61,013 nt of DNA. Source: Bacillus altitudinis 41KF2b. GTDB taxonomy: Bacteria; Bacillota; Bacilli; Bacillales; Bacillaceae. The DNA lies in NCBI RefSeq assembly GCF_000691145.1, contig NZ_ASJC01000012.1, positions 1 to 61,013 on the forward strand, written 5' to 3'. The notes below the pieces were generated by a model. That model was not told where the DNA came from, searched no databases, and worked only from the letters and a program-made list of their open reading frames with translations. Within the stretch, counting starts at the first letter, position 1; every line of letters starts with the position of its first letter. Made by a program: the position numbers and the translations under genes. Positions 41,215 to 55,067 of this stretch are shown here, piece by piece.

Positions 41215-41751
41215 ATGTCTCGTATAGGTAAAAAGCTAATCGAGATCCCTTCAGGAGTAACTGTGACAAACAACGATAACACAGTGACAGTAAAGGGACC
41301 AAAAGGTGAACTAACTCGTGCATTTCACCCTGATATGGAAATTAAAATTGAGGACAACGTCTTAACTGTAAGCCGTCCGTCTGAAAATAAAGAACACCGT
41401 GCATTACATGGTACAACACGTAGCTTAATTGCAAACATGGTTGAAGGTGTATCTAAAGGTTTCGAAAGAGGTTTAGAACTAATCGGTGTCGGTTACCGTG
41501 CAGCTAAATCTGGAAACAAACTTGTTCTTAACGTTGGATACTCTCACCCAGTTGAAATCGTTCCTGAGGCTGGAGTTGAAGTAGAAGTTCCATCTCAAAC
41601 GAAAGTAATCGTTAAAGGTATCGATAAAGAGCGTGTAGGAGCTCTAGCTTCTAACATCCGCGCTGTCCGTGCTCCAGAGCCTTACAAAGGTAAAGGAATT
41701 CGTTACGAAGGTGAATTCGTTCGCCGTAAAGAAGGAAAAACTGGTAAGTAA
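41215..41751 (+). CDS. rplF: Ribosomal protein uL6
   Basis: L6 lies near the sarcin-ricin loop and factor-binding site. The 178 residues are a duplicated fold with the signature [19 protein letters not shown] near the C-terminus. The ATG at 41215, after GGAGGTGCTTGGT, gives the conserved [15 protein letters not shown] start; an earlier in-frame ATG at 41200 overlaps the Shine-Dalgarno. Confidence 0.95.
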   Translation: MSRIGKKLIEIPSGVTVTNNDNTVTVKGPKGELTRAFHPDMEIKIEDNVLTVSRPSENKEHRALHGTTRSLIANMVEGVSKGFERGLELIGVGYRAAKSGNKLVLNVGYSHPVEIVPEAGVEVEVPSQTKVIVKGIDKERVGALASNIRAVRAPEPYKGKGIRYEGEFVRRKEGKTGK

Positions 41752-41783
41752 GATCGCTTAATGTGAAGAAAGGAGTGACTCGG

Positions 41784-42146
41784 ATGATTACGAAAACTAG
41801 CAAAAACGCTACTCGTCTTAAAAGACACGCTCGTGTTCGTGCGAAACTTTCAGGTACTGCTGAAAGACCTCGCCTTAACGTTTTCCGTTCTAACAAGAAC
41901 ATCTACGCTCAAGTAATTGATGATGTTAACGGTGTAACACTTGTAAGTGCTTCTACTCTTGATAAAGAGTTAAAGATCGAGAATAGTTCTGACGCTGCAG
42001 CTGCTACTAAAGTTGGCGAACTTGTTGCAAAACGTGCTGTTGAAAAAGGCATCTCTAACGTGGTATTTGACCGCGGAGGATACTTATATCATGGACGTGT
42101 AAAAGCTCTAGCTGAAGCTGCTCGTGAGGCTGGACTTAAATTTTAA
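41784..42146 (+). CDS. rplR: Ribosomal protein uL18
   Basis: L18 binds 5S rRNA with L5. The 120 residues have a basic N-terminus ([20 protein letters not shown]) and end [20 protein letters not shown]. The ATG at 41784 follows AAAGGAGTGA; the ATG-less extension upstream is not supported. Confidence 0.95.
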   Translation: MITKTSKNATRLKRHARVRAKLSGTAERPRLNVFRSNKNIYAQVIDDVNGVTLVSASTLDKELKIENSSDAAAATKVGELVAKRAVEKGISNVVFDRGGYLYHGRVKALAEAAREAGLKF

Positions 42147-42149
42147 TAA

Positions 42150-42867
<718 letters not shown>

Positions 42868-42885
42868 AACATTTTTAATCGATAA

Positions 42886-43338
<453 letters not shown>

Positions 43339-43339
43339 C

Positions 43340-44632
43340 TTGTTTAAGACAATCTCCAATTTTATGCGTGTGAAAGATATACGGAATAAGATTATATTTA
43401 CACTTTTAATGTTAGTCGTCTTTCGTATAGGTGCTTTCATCCCTGTGCCTAATGTGAACGCCGAAGTTCTCCAGGCACAGGATCAAATGAGTGTTTTCGG
43501 AATCCTCAACACGTTTGGGGGCGGGGCACTTTTCCAATTCTCCATTCTTGCAATGGGGATTATGCCGTATATCACTGCTTCGATCATCATCCAGCTCTTG
43601 CAGATGGATGTTGTACCGAAGTTTACTGAGTGGTCAAAGCAAGGAGAGGTTGGCCGCCGAAAATTAGCACAATTCACAAGGTATTTTACAATTGTTCTAG
43701 GATTTATCCAGGCGTTAGGAATGTCATATGGATTTAACAATATGGCAGGAGGCATGCTGATTGAAAACCCAGGTGTTTCAACGTATCTCTTAATTGCGGT
43801 CGTACTCACTGCGGGAACAGCATTTTTAATGTGGCTGGGAGAGCAGATTACTGCTCACGGTGTTGGTAACGGTATTTCGATTATTATCTTTGCCGGTATC
43901 ATCGCAGGTATCCCTCAAACATTAAAGCAAGTGTACGCTCAGCAATTTGTAGGTGGAGATGGACAGCTGTTCATGCAAATCCTGAAAATTGCCCTTATTG
44001 TGATTGCTATTCTTGTCATTGTTATCGGTGTTATTTACATTCAAATGGCAGTGAGAAAGATTGCGATTCAATATTCAAAAGGAACTGGCCGTGCACAAAT
44101 GTCTGCTAGTCAAGCAACGCACCTTCCATTGAAAGTGAATCCAGCAGGGGTGATTCCAGTCATCTTTGCCGTTTCGTTCATTATTACTCCGCAGACGATC
44201 GCATCGTTCTTCGGAACAAATAATGTGACAACCTGGATAACTAACAACTTTGACTATACTAAGCCAATCGGTATGACGATTTATGTAGCACTGATTGTTG
44301 CTTTCACATATTTTTATGCCTTTGTCCAAGTAAACCCTGAACAAATGGCTGAAAATCTGCAAAAGCAGGGTGGCTATATCCCGGGAGTTCGTCCAGGGAA
44401 AATGACTCAAGATAGAATTACGAGCATTTTGTACCGACTCACGTTTGTGGGCGCCATTTTCTTAGCCGTGATTTCAATACTTCCTATCTTTTTCATTCAA
44501 TTCGCTGGATTACCTTCCGCTGCACAAATTGGCGGCACAAGTCTTCTCATTGTTGTAGGTGTTGCACTTGAAACAATGAAACAGCTTGAAAGCCAATTAG
44601 TGAAACGAAACTACCGTGGATTTATGAAATAA
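43340..44632 (+). CDS. secY: SecY, preprotein translocase channel
   Basis: SecY is the pore of the Sec translocon, here 430 residues with about ten transmembrane segments. GGGALFQFSILAMGIMPYIT and the cytosolic loop VNPEQMAENLQKQGGYIPG are conserved. It uses a TTG start at 43340, coupled to rplO. A hairpin without a U-run separates it from adk. Confidence 0.96.
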   Translation: MFKTISNFMRVKDIRNKIIFTLLMLVVFRIGAFIPVPNVNAEVLQAQDQMSVFGILNTFGGGALFQFSILAMGIMPYITASIIIQLLQMDVVPKFTEWSKQGEVGRRKLAQFTRYFTIVLGFIQALGMSYGFNNMAGGMLIENPGVSTYLLIAVVLTAGTAFLMWLGEQITAHGVGNGISIIIFAGIIAGIPQTLKQVYAQQFVGGDGQLFMQILKIALIVIAILVIVIGVIYIQMAVRKIAIQYSKGTGRAQMSASQATHLPLKVNPAGVIPVIFAVSFIITPQTIASFFGTNNVTTWITNNFDYTKPIGMTIYVALIVAFTYFYAFVQVNPEQMAENLQKQGGYIPGVRPGKMTQDRITSILYRLTFVGAIFLAVISILPIFFIQFAGLPSAAQIGGTSLLIVVGVALETMKQLESQLVKRNYRGFMK

Positions 44633-44635
44633 AAC

Positions 44636-44662
44636 AGAGGGCTGGGCTCCTGCCCAACCTCT
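44636..44662 (+). other. Hairpin between secY and adk
   Basis: AGAGG (44636-44640) pairs with CCTCT (44658-44662), and inside it TGGGC (44643-44647) pairs with GCCCA (44652-44656). No U-run follows. It may act as an attenuator or mRNA stabiliser before the adk Shine-Dalgarno. Confidence 0.55.
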
Positions 44663-44666
44663 CTAA

Positions 44667-46084
<1,418 letters not shown>

Positions 46085-46394
46085 GTCTTCACTGAAGCCT
46101 TTCAGGCCCAAATCGGGCAGGTTGTCTGTATAGTCCAAGGAAAGAACAAGATCAGTATACAGTTGTCATCGGCGTGTTCGATGGCTGCCATGTACTAATC
46201 GCAGACGGAGAAAAGCGTAAATTCATTCTCCTAAGAAAAAATATCAATCATTTAACCTTTTATGATTGCGTATCTCCGGAAGTTCAGAACAGTATATTCA
46301 AAACAGGTCGGGTGATAGATGGACAATTGAGAACATCTCATTTGGACATTTATCAGAGAGCAAGTTACTGATTTGAAGAAGGGAGAACACTTGA
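46085..46394 (+). pseudogene. ybzG: Degraded KOW-domain RNA-binding protein gene (ybzG-like)
   Basis: In the map-infA gap the frame starting at 46085 reads AQIGQVVCIVQGK up to 46143, then continues one base out of frame as EQDQYTVVIGVFDGCHVLIADGEKRKF, cited here in two parts. One A is probably missing in the AAA at 46141-46143. After KRKF the peptide ILLRKNINHL, where I expect a DSPKKKN-like stretch, suggests further small deletions near 46223-46240. The tail FIREQVTDLKKGEH lies in a third frame (46349-46390). No start codon is visible. B. subtilis has ybzG here, as I recall. Confidence 0.6.
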
Positions 46395-46758
<364 letters not shown>

Positions 46759-46761
46759 TAA

Positions 46762-47145
<384 letters not shown>

Positions 47146-47162
47146 GTAAAGGAGGTAGTTAA

Positions 47163-47561
<399 letters not shown>

Positions 47562-47577
47562 TTTGTTTGTATAGATT

Positions 47578-47606
47578 TTGTGTCCCTGTCAATAATGGGT
47601 TATGAT
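47578..47606 (+). promoter_or_regulatory. Candidate internal promoter of rpoA-rplQ
   Basis: TTGTGT (47578-47583) and TATGAT (47601-47606) are 17 bp apart in the rpsK-rpoA gap. The remaining leader has a small GAATC/GATTC hairpin and nothing else I can name. Confidence 0.4.
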
Positions 47607-47736
47607 ACAGTTATTTATGAGACGAATACACGACTCGTTGCCTGAGCACATACGGGACTAAACAATGAGGAATTTCGGATGGAATCTCATATGATTCTAT
47701 TCGAGGTTTCGACGTTTTGAAGGAGGGTTTTATTAG

Positions 47737-48681
47737 ATGATCGAAATTGAAAAACCAAAAATCGAAACGGTTGAAATCAGCGACGATGCCAAGTATGGCA
47801 AGTTTGTCGTAGAGCCACTTGAGCGTGGATATGGTACCACTTTAGGGAACTCCCTTCGTCGTATCCTTTTATCCTCACTTCCTGGTGCAGCTGTAACATC
47901 GATCCAGATAGATGGTGTCTTACACGAATTCTCAACGATCGAAGGCGTGGTTGAAGATGTTACAACGATTATCTTAAACATTAAAAAGCTTGCACTCAAA
48001 ATCTACTCTGAAGAAGAGAAGACGCTTGAAATTGATGTACAAGATGAAGGAACTGTAACAGCTGCTGATATTACACACGACAGCGATATTGAAATCTTAA
48101 ATCCAGATCTTCACATCGCAACTCTTGGCAAAAATGCGAGCTTCCGTGTTCGTTTGACTGCACAAAGAGGTCGCGGGTATAATCCTGCTGATGCAAACAA
48201 AAGAGACGATCAGCCTATCGGCGTGATTCCGATCGACTCAATCTATACACCTGTATCTCGTGTAACTTATCAAGTGGAGAACACCCGTGTTGGGCAAATC
48301 ACAAACTATGATAAATTAACACTAGATGTATGGACTGATGGAAGCACAGGACCGAAAGAAGCGATCGCTCTAGGTTCTAAGATTTTAACTGAACACCTAA
48401 ATATTTTCGTTGGGTTAACTGACGAAGCTCAGCATGCAGAAATCATGGTTGAAAAAGAAGAAGACCAAAAAGAAAAAGTGCTTGAAATGACAATTGAAGA
48501 GCTTGATCTTTCTGTTCGTTCTTACAACTGTTTGAAGCGTGCGGGTATTAACACTGTTCAAGAGCTTGCTAACAAGACAGAAGAGGATATGATGAAAGTT
48601 CGTAACCTTGGACGTAAATCTCTTGAAGAAGTGAAAGCGAAACTAGAAGAACTTGGACTGGGTCTTCGTAAAGACGATTGA
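47737..48681 (+). CDS. rpoA: RNA polymerase alpha subunit
   Basis: Alpha dimerises to start polymerase assembly and contacts UP elements and activators. The N-terminal domain has [20 protein letters not shown] (cited from its start) and the C-terminal domain has [19 protein letters not shown] and [16 protein letters not shown], the helix-hairpin-helix region. The 314 residues match the family. It has a Shine-Dalgarno GAAGGAGGG. Confidence 0.97.
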   Translation: MIEIEKPKIETVEISDDAKYGKFVVEPLERGYGTTLGNSLRRILLSSLPGAAVTSIQIDGVLHEFSTIEGVVEDVTTIILNIKKLALKIYSEEEKTLEIDVQDEGTVTAADITHDSDIEILNPDLHIATLGKNASFRVRLTAQRGRGYNPADANKRDDQPIGVIPIDSIYTPVSRVTYQVENTRVGQITNYDKLTLDVWTDGSTGPKEAIALGSKILTEHLNIFVGLTDEAQHAEIMVEKEEDQKEKVLEMTIEELDLSVRSYNCLKRAGINTVQELANKTEEDMMKVRNLGRKSLEEVKAKLEELGLGLRKDD

Positions 48682-48738
48682 CTAGTTTCATTGTGAACTA
48701 GGATTTTCGTGTGTTTTTTATTCATACAGCATCTCTAA

Positions 48739-49119
<381 letters not shown>

Positions 49120-49130
49120 TCACATATCGT

Positions 49131-49186
49131 GTATCTAAGAAAGGGCGGGACAGTTCATAACTGGATCTATGCCCTTTTTTAGATAC
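49131..49186 (+). terminator. Terminator of the S10-spc-alpha super-operon
   Basis: GTATCTAAGAAAGGGC (49131-49146) pairs with GCCCTTTTTTAGATAC (49171-49186), 15 of 16 positions. The six-T tract lies within the right arm, and a CAGTT/AACTG hairpin sits inside the loop. Some read-through into the ECF genes is possible, as no clear promoter follows. Confidence 0.85.
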
Positions 49187-49243
49187 TACGGCTTTTTAGC
49201 AATAGGCAAAGTAGAGGTTGAGCTGAGAGGAGGTCCGGTAGAG

Positions 49244-50086
49244 ATGGAGAAGACATTAATTGACGTAAAAGACATTGTATTTCGTTATCACAAAGATGCG
49301 GACAAGCCCGCTTTAGACCAAGTGTCATTGCATGTGAATCAAAATGAATGGCTTGCCATTGTTGGCCACAACGGTTCAGGTAAATCCACACTTGCCCGTG
49401 TACTGAATGGGCTCATTTTACCGGATGCAGGAACGGTCAAGGTTGGTGAGATTGAGCTGAAAGAAGAAAGTGTTTGGGATATTCGCAAAAAGGTCGGCAT
49501 GGTCTTTCAAAACCCAGACAACCAATTCGTTGGCTCAACGGTTCGTGATGATGTGGCTTTTGGTTTAGAAAATAACGGGGTTGAGCGGGAATTGATGATA
49601 GAGCGTGTAGATTGGGCTGTCAAACAGGTCAATATGCAGGAGTTTCTTGATCAAGAGCCGCACCATCTATCAGGCGGGCAAAAGCAGAGAGTAGCGATCG
49701 CTGGTGTACTTGCCGCAAGCCCTGACATCATGATCTTGGATGAAGCAACATCAATGCTTGATCCGATTGGCCGTGAAGAAGTGTTAGAAACCGTCAGACT
49801 GCTGAAGGAACAAGGAACGGTCACGGTCATTTCCATCACACATGATTTAGACGAGGCTGCGAAGGCAGACCGCGTTATTGTGATGAATGGCGGGAAGAAA
49901 TTTGCCGAGGGAACACCAGAGGAAGTATTTGAACTAGATGAACAGCTGGTTCAGATTGGACTTGATCTGCCATTTTCCTACCGGTTGAGTAAGCAATTGA
50001 AGCAGCAAGGTGTGCCGCTTGCAAATGCCCATTTGACACAAGAAGGATTGGTGAAAGAGCTATGGACATTACGATCAAAGAATTAG
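49244..50086 (+). CDS. ecfA1: EcfA1, ATPase of the ECF vitamin/metal transporter
   Basis: This is one of two ATPases of the shared energy-coupling-factor module, which drives uptake by several substrate-binding S components. Walker A GHNGSGKST is at 41-49, the signature LSGGQKQR follows, and Walker B is IMILDEATSML. The ATG at 49244 after GAGAGGAGG gives 280 residues; the open frame upstream to 49169 covers the terminator. It overlaps ecfA2 by 25 bases. Confidence 0.94.
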   Translation: MEKTLIDVKDIVFRYHKDADKPALDQVSLHVNQNEWLAIVGHNGSGKSTLARVLNGLILPDAGTVKVGEIELKEESVWDIRKKVGMVFQNPDNQFVGSTVRDDVAFGLENNGVERELMIERVDWAVKQVNMQEFLDQEPHHLSGGQKQRVAIAGVLAASPDIMILDEATSMLDPIGREEVLETVRLLKEQGTVTVISITHDLDEAAKADRVIVMNGGKKFAEGTPEEVFELDEQLVQIGLDLPFSYRLSKQLKQQGVPLANAHLTQEGLVKELWTLRSKN

Positions 50087-50931
50087 AGCATCGTTATCAA
50101 ATGAAAACGCCGTTTGAGCGTCTCGCTTTGTATGATGTCAATGCTTCCATCAAAGAAGGCAGCTATGTTGCTGTCATTGGTCATACGGGTTCCGGCAAGT
50201 CGACGTTGCTGCAGCACTTAAATGGACTGCTCAAGCCAACAAAAGGGAGCATTGCGCTTGGAGATACGGTCTTACAAGCCAATAAGAAGCAGAAGGAACT
50301 GAAACCCCTTCGAAAAAAGGTCGGCATCGTGTTTCAGTTTCCTGAACATCAGCTCTTTGAGGAGACGATTCTAAAGGATATCTGTTTTGGTCCGATGAAT
50401 TTCGGTGTTCCAAAGGAAAAGGCGGAAGCCAAGGCTAAAGAGATGCTGAAGCTTGTAGGCCTTCCTGAATCCTTGTTATCTCGATCCCCCTTTGAATTAA
50501 GTGGTGGTCAAATGAGACGTGTGGCGATTGCAGGTGTTCTAGCGATGGAGCCAGAAGTGCTTGTGCTTGATGAGCCGACTGCGGGATTAGATCCACGCGG
50601 ACGTAAAGAAATCATGGACATGTTCTATGAGCTTCATCAAAAAGCCAACCTGACGACGATCCTTGTGACACACAGTATGGAAGATGCCGCTCATTATGCG
50701 GATCAAATGATTGTGATGCACAAAGGAACAGTAAAAGCGACAGGTACGCCGAGGGAGCTATTTGCCAATCGTACCGACATGTCTTCTTTCGGACTGGACC
50801 TCCCGGAAACGATCAAATTCCAGCAGGCTGTCGAAGAAAAGCTGGGGCTGACGTTTCCAAGACCGCTTCTGACCATGGATGAAATGGCAGAAGCCTTAAC
50901 AGCTTTATATCAGGAGGACACGACATCATGA
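50062..50931 (+). CDS. ecfA2: EcfA2, second ATPase of the ECF transporter
   Basis: This 289-residue ABC ATPase pairs with EcfA1. Walker A is GHTGSGKST, the Q-loop VFQFPEHQLFE has the EcfA2-type PEHQLF, then LSGGQMRR and VLVLDEPTAGLDP. The start at 50062 lies within ecfA1 and has a weak ribosome site, so translation is probably coupled. It ends in ATGA, overlapping ecfT. Confidence 0.94.
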   Translation: MDITIKELEHRYQMKTPFERLALYDVNASIKEGSYVAVIGHTGSGKSTLLQHLNGLLKPTKGSIALGDTVLQANKKQKELKPLRKKVGIVFQFPEHQLFEETILKDICFGPMNFGVPKEKAEAKAKEMLKLVGLPESLLSRSPFELSGGQMRRVAIAGVLAMEPEVLVLDEPTAGLDPRGRKEIMDMFYELHQKANLTTILVTHSMEDAAHYADQMIVMHKGTVKATGTPRELFANRTDMSSFGLDLPETIKFQQAVEEKLGLTFPRPLLTMDEMAEALTALYQEDTTS

Positions 50932-51725
50932 TGGATAGTATGATTATCGGCAAATATGTGCCAGGTACATCCTTTGTCCATCGTCTTGATCCAAGGACAA
51001 AGCTGTTATCAATTTTCTTTTTTGTCTTTATTGTCTTTTTTGCGAATAACTACATCACTTACGGGCTTTTAGGGGTCTTTACGATCCTTGTGGTGATGGT
51101 GTCTCAGGTGCCGCTGTACTTTATTCTCAAAGGAATGAAACCCATCCTTTGGATTGTTCTGTTTACCTTTATTCTGCATATCTTCATGACAAAGGATGGC
51201 GCTTTGCTCTTTCACTTTGGTTTTCTGAATATTTATGAAGAAGGTCTAAAACAGGGGATTTTCATTTCACTCCGTTTTGTCTATCTCATCATGATGACAA
51301 CACTTCTGACGTTGACCACAACACCTATTGAAGTGACAGACGGTATGGAGAAGCTGTTGCATCCTTTCCGTAAAATCAAGCTGCCTGTTCATGAGCTTGC
51401 TCTTATGATGTCTATCTCTCTTCGATTTATTCCGACTTTACTCGAAGAAACAGACAAAATCATGAAAGCCCAAATGGCAAGAGGTGTTGATTTTACAAGC
51501 GGACCCGTGAAAGATCGTTTAAAAGCGATTGTCCCATTGCTTGTCCCGCTTTTCGTCAGTGCGTTTAAGCGTGCGGAGGAATTGGCGACCGCTATGGAAG
51601 CGAGAGGCTACCGTGGGGGAGAAGGTCGTACGAAATACCGTCAGCTTGTCTGGGGAATGAAAGACACGTTCACGCTGCTTCTATTCATCCTGTTAACAGC
51701 ACTCCTTGTGCTGCTTAGAAATTAG
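50928..51725 (+). CDS. ecfT: EcfT, transmembrane coupling subunit of the ECF transporter
   Basis: EcfT links the two ATPases to exchangeable S components. The 265-residue protein has several transmembrane segments and the two Ala-Arg-Gly coupling motifs, QMARGVDF and MEARGYRGG, that contact the ATPases. No S component gene is next to it, which is typical of group II ECF systems. truA follows after 11 bases. Confidence 0.94.
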   Translation: MMDSMIIGKYVPGTSFVHRLDPRTKLLSIFFFVFIVFFANNYITYGLLGVFTILVVMVSQVPLYFILKGMKPILWIVLFTFILHIFMTKDGALLFHFGFLNIYEEGLKQGIFISLRFVYLIMMTTLLTLTTTPIEVTDGMEKLLHPFRKIKLPVHELALMMSISLRFIPTLLEETDKIMKAQMARGVDFTSGPVKDRLKAIVPLLVPLFVSAFKRAEELATAMEARGYRGGEGRTKYRQLVWGMKDTFTLLLFILLTALLVLLRN

Positions 51726-51736
51726 GTGATGCCTAG

Positions 51737-52480
51737 ATGAAAGTAAAATGTACCGTATCATACGATGGGACACATTTTAAAGGGTATCAAGTGCAACCAG
51801 GACAGCGAACCATTCAGACGGAGATTGAATCTGCCCTTGCTAGAATGCATAAACAAGACGAACTGATTCCGATTGTGGCTTCCGGCCGGACAGACAGTGG
51901 CGTTCACGCAAAGGGGCAGGTCATCCATTTTGACACCCCGCTTGCCATCCCGATGGAAAGATGGCCTTTTGCCCTCAACAGTTTGCTGCCAGATGACATT
52001 CGTGTTCTAAAGGCTGAGGAAGTGGATGAGTCATTTCATGCTAGATTTGGTGTCGTTTCAAAGGAGTACCGTTATAGGGTCTCAACGGAAACGCACCAAA
52101 ATGTGTTTACGAGACAGTATGCCTGTCACTATCCTTATCCGCTGGATGTCGATAAAATGAGAGAAGCTGCTGGGCACCTGATTGGCACACATGATTTCAC
52201 AAGCTTTTGTGCGGCCAATACAGAGGTTCAGGACAAGGTGAGGGAGATTTACGCCCTCGAGTGGAAAAACGTCTCAGACGGGCTTGAAATGCGTGTGAGA
52301 GGGAATGGCTTTTTATACAACATGGTGCGAATTATAGCCGGCACGTTACTTGAAATTGGTTCTGGTAAATTTCACCCTGAGGAGATAAAAGCCATGCTTG
52401 CCGCCCGAAATCGCGAAGCGGCAGGCAAGACTGCGCCCAGTCACGGACTGTATTTATGGGAAGTTTTCTATGACAACTAA
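51737..52480 (+). CDS. truA: TruA, tRNA pseudouridine(38-40) synthase
   Basis: TruA isomerises uridines 38-40 in the tRNA anticodon stem. The catalytic aspartate is D53 in ASGRTDSGVHAKGQ. The 247 residues include the conserved GNGFLYNMVRIIAGTL. It closes the ecfA1-ecfA2-ecfT-truA operon; the L13 promoter begins 18 bases after its stop. Confidence 0.96.
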   Translation: MKVKCTVSYDGTHFKGYQVQPGQRTIQTEIESALARMHKQDELIPIVASGRTDSGVHAKGQVIHFDTPLAIPMERWPFALNSLLPDDIRVLKAEEVDESFHARFGVVSKEYRYRVSTETHQNVFTRQYACHYPYPLDVDKMREAAGHLIGTHDFTSFCAANTEVQDKVREIYALEWKNVSDGLEMRVRGNGFLYNMVRIIAGTLLEIGSGKFHPEEIKAMLAARNREAAGKTAPSHGLYLWEVFYDN

Positions 52481-52498
52481 ACCAGGTGTAACATGTTC

Positions 52499-52527
52499 TT
52501 GACACAGGAAGCAGAAAGTTATAAGAT
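52499..52527 (+). promoter_or_regulatory. Sigma-A promoter of rplM-rpsI
   Basis: A perfect TTGACA (52499-52504) is followed after 17 bp by TAAGAT (52522-52527). Transcription would start near 52534, just ahead of the L13 leader. Confidence 0.6.
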
Positions 52528-52540
52528 ATCATATGGTATG

Positions 52541-52591
52541 TATTTCAACCCCACAAATAAGCCCCGGAAGACTTATCTGTGTTTTGAAATA
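52541..52591 (+). promoter_or_regulatory. L13 leader RNA
   Basis: Three nested helices are clear: TATTTCAA (52541-52548) with TTGAAATA (52584-52591), CACA (52552-52555) with TGTG (52578-52581), and ATAAG (52557-52561) with CTTAT (52572-52576). Position and form fit the known ribosomal L13 leader of Firmicutes, which is thought to bind L13 and reduce rplM-rpsI expression. Confidence 0.82.
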
Positions 52592-52599
52592 GAACGTAG

Positions 52600-53495
<896 letters not shown>

Positions 53496-53526
53496 TCAAT
53501 TTTATATTGTATGGACGTTTTACAAA

Positions 53527-53582
53527 GGTTTGTACAGACAAACCCTATATGAAAAGCATCAGCATCCTGCTGGTGCTTTTTT
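53527..53582 (+). terminator. Terminator after rpsI, with a preceding hairpin
   Basis: AAAGCATCAGCA (53553-53564) pairs with TGCTGGTGCTTT (53568-53579) with one G-U pair and runs into six Ts. A separate 7-bp hairpin GGTTTGT/ACAAACC (53527-53544) lies just before it. Confidence 0.9.
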
Positions 53583-53671
53583 ATTTGTGTTATTTTCTGT
53601 CTGGAAACATATAAAATATGATCATAGTCAGGTTTTTGTTTAAAAAATGATGTTAAAGGAGGATGGCATTT

Positions 53672-54187
53672 ATGAATCTAACAACAGAAAGATGTCTCAT
53701 TCGACCGTTTAATGAGGATGATTGGCAGGATGTCTATGCATATACATCTGATCTAGCGGTGATGAAGTATATGCCAGAAGGTGTTTTTTCTAAAGAAGAG
53801 GCGCAGGAATTTGTCAAAAATAATCGTCTTAAGACGGCCAAGAATTTTGCTGTTCTATTAAAAGAAGATCATACATGCATCGGGCATATCGTGTTTCATC
53901 CTTACTTTGGTGAGCACACATATGAAATTGGCTGGGTCTTCAATTCTGCATATCAAAACAAAGGCTTTGCATCAGAAGCTGCATTTGCTGTCCTACATCA
54001 TGGTTTTCACACAATGAATTTACATCGAATCATTGCCACTTGTCAGCCTGAAAATGTGCCGTCATGGAGAGTGATGGAGAAAATGGGGATGAGAAGAGAG
54101 GGATATTTTAAAAAATGTATACCACAAGGAAATGAGTGGTGGGATGAGTTTTATTATGCCATCTTACGAGAGGAATGGAAAACTTGA
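53672..54187 (+). CDS. GNAT N-acetyltransferase, RimJ/RimL-like
   Basis: The 171-residue protein has the GNAT fold: the N-terminal TTERCLIRPFNEDDW, the HIVFHPYFGEHTYEIGWVF strand region and an acetyl-CoA loop near NKGFASEAAFAVLHHGF, followed by LHRIIATCQPENVPSWRVMEK and a C-terminal WWDEFYYAILREEW. These are typical of ribosomal-protein/GCN5-like acetyltransferases. The substrate is unknown. The ATG at 53672 lies nine bases after AAAGGAGG; an ATG at 53663 touches the Shine-Dalgarno. It begins the accessory block after rpsI. Confidence 0.82.
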   Translation: MNLTTERCLIRPFNEDDWQDVYAYTSDLAVMKYMPEGVFSKEEAQEFVKNNRLKTAKNFAVLLKEDHTCIGHIVFHPYFGEHTYEIGWVFNSAYQNKGFASEAAFAVLHHGFHTMNLHRIIATCQPENVPSWRVMEKMGMRREGYFKKCIPQGNEWWDEFYYAILREEWKT

Positions 54188-54247
54188 TAAGTTTTCATGA
54201 TATGAAGTAATTCGTCATTCCAAATATCCCTTGGCTTTCTCTATTGA

Positions 54248-54253
54248 TATAAT
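54248..54253 (+). promoter_or_regulatory. Extended -10 promoter before the amidohydrolase
   Basis: TTGATATAAT supplies a perfect TATAAT with a TGn extension. No recognisable -35 is found at 16-18 bp. The start codon is 32 bases downstream. Confidence 0.42.
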
Positions 54254-54284
54254 CAGGTCAAATAAGCAGAAGAGGGGCGCGGGC

Positions 54285-55031
54285 ATGAGGATCTTTGATG
54301 CACATTTTCATATCATTGATTTTGATTTTCCCATTCAAGAAAACCAAGGGTATACACCGCCGAGTTATGTGGTGAATGATTATAGGAGAGAGACGGCTGA
54401 TTTAGGGATTGTAGGTGGAGCGATTGTGTCAGGCTCATTTCAGGGTTTTGATCAAGGCTATTTGTTGAAAGCACTAGATGAAATGGGACCGGCTTTTTGC
54501 GGTGTGACACAATTACCTTTTACAGCAACTGACGATGAGATTGTTCATTTGAATCAACATGGGGTCAAGGCTTTACGTTTTAATGTGAAGCGGGGCGGTT
54601 CGGAGGATATTTCAAAGCTCGACTATTTTGCGAGAAGGGTGTATGAGCTGGTGGGCTGGCATAGTGAGCTCTACATAGACGCCAAGCATCTCCCTGACAT
54701 CTCCTCTACGCTTGAACAGCTGCCGGCCGTTTCGATTGATCATTTAGGCTTATCGGAAGAAGGCTTGCCGCATTTGCTCAAGCTGGTTGATAAAGGGGTT
54801 CGTGTGAAAGCAACGGGCTTTGGGCGTGTTGATTTAAAGGTCGAACAGGCATTGACGTCTATTTATCAAACGAATCCTGATGCACTGATGTTTGGTACAG
54901 ATCTTCCCTCTACAAGGGCGAAACGGCCATTTGAATACGGTGATATTGAATTGATTCAACAGATGTTTGATGAGGAAGCGGCGGATAAAATTTTATATGA
55001 GAACGCTATCAATTGGTATTTTGGCAAATGA
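54285..55031 (+). CDS. Amidohydrolase-family (amidohydrolase 2) metal-dependent hydrolase
   Basis: The N-terminus RIFDAHFHI carries the metal-binding H7-x-H9 of the amidohydrolase TIM barrel, SIDHLGL places a later histidine, and the C-terminal MFGTDLPSTRAKRPF carries the conserved Asp. These fit the amidohydrolase 2 (PF04909-type) proteins, often annotated as TIM-barrel dicarboxylate or lactone hydrolases. The substrate cannot be stated. I chose the ATG at 54285 after AGAGGGG (248 residues). It stands alone between two acetyltransferase genes. Confidence 0.78.
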   Translation: MRIFDAHFHIIDFDFPIQENQGYTPPSYVVNDYRRETADLGIVGGAIVSGSFQGFDQGYLLKALDEMGPAFCGVTQLPFTATDDEIVHLNQHGVKALRFNVKRGGSEDISKLDYFARRVYELVGWHSELYIDAKHLPDISSTLEQLPAVSIDHLGLSEEGLPHLLKLVDKGVRVKATGFGRVDLKVEQALTSIYQTNPDALMFGTDLPSTRAKRPFEYGDIELIQQMFDEEAADKILYENAINWYFGK

Positions 55032-55067
55032 ATAAAGGCTTCCATTCCGTGATAGGAGGTGTGTTCA

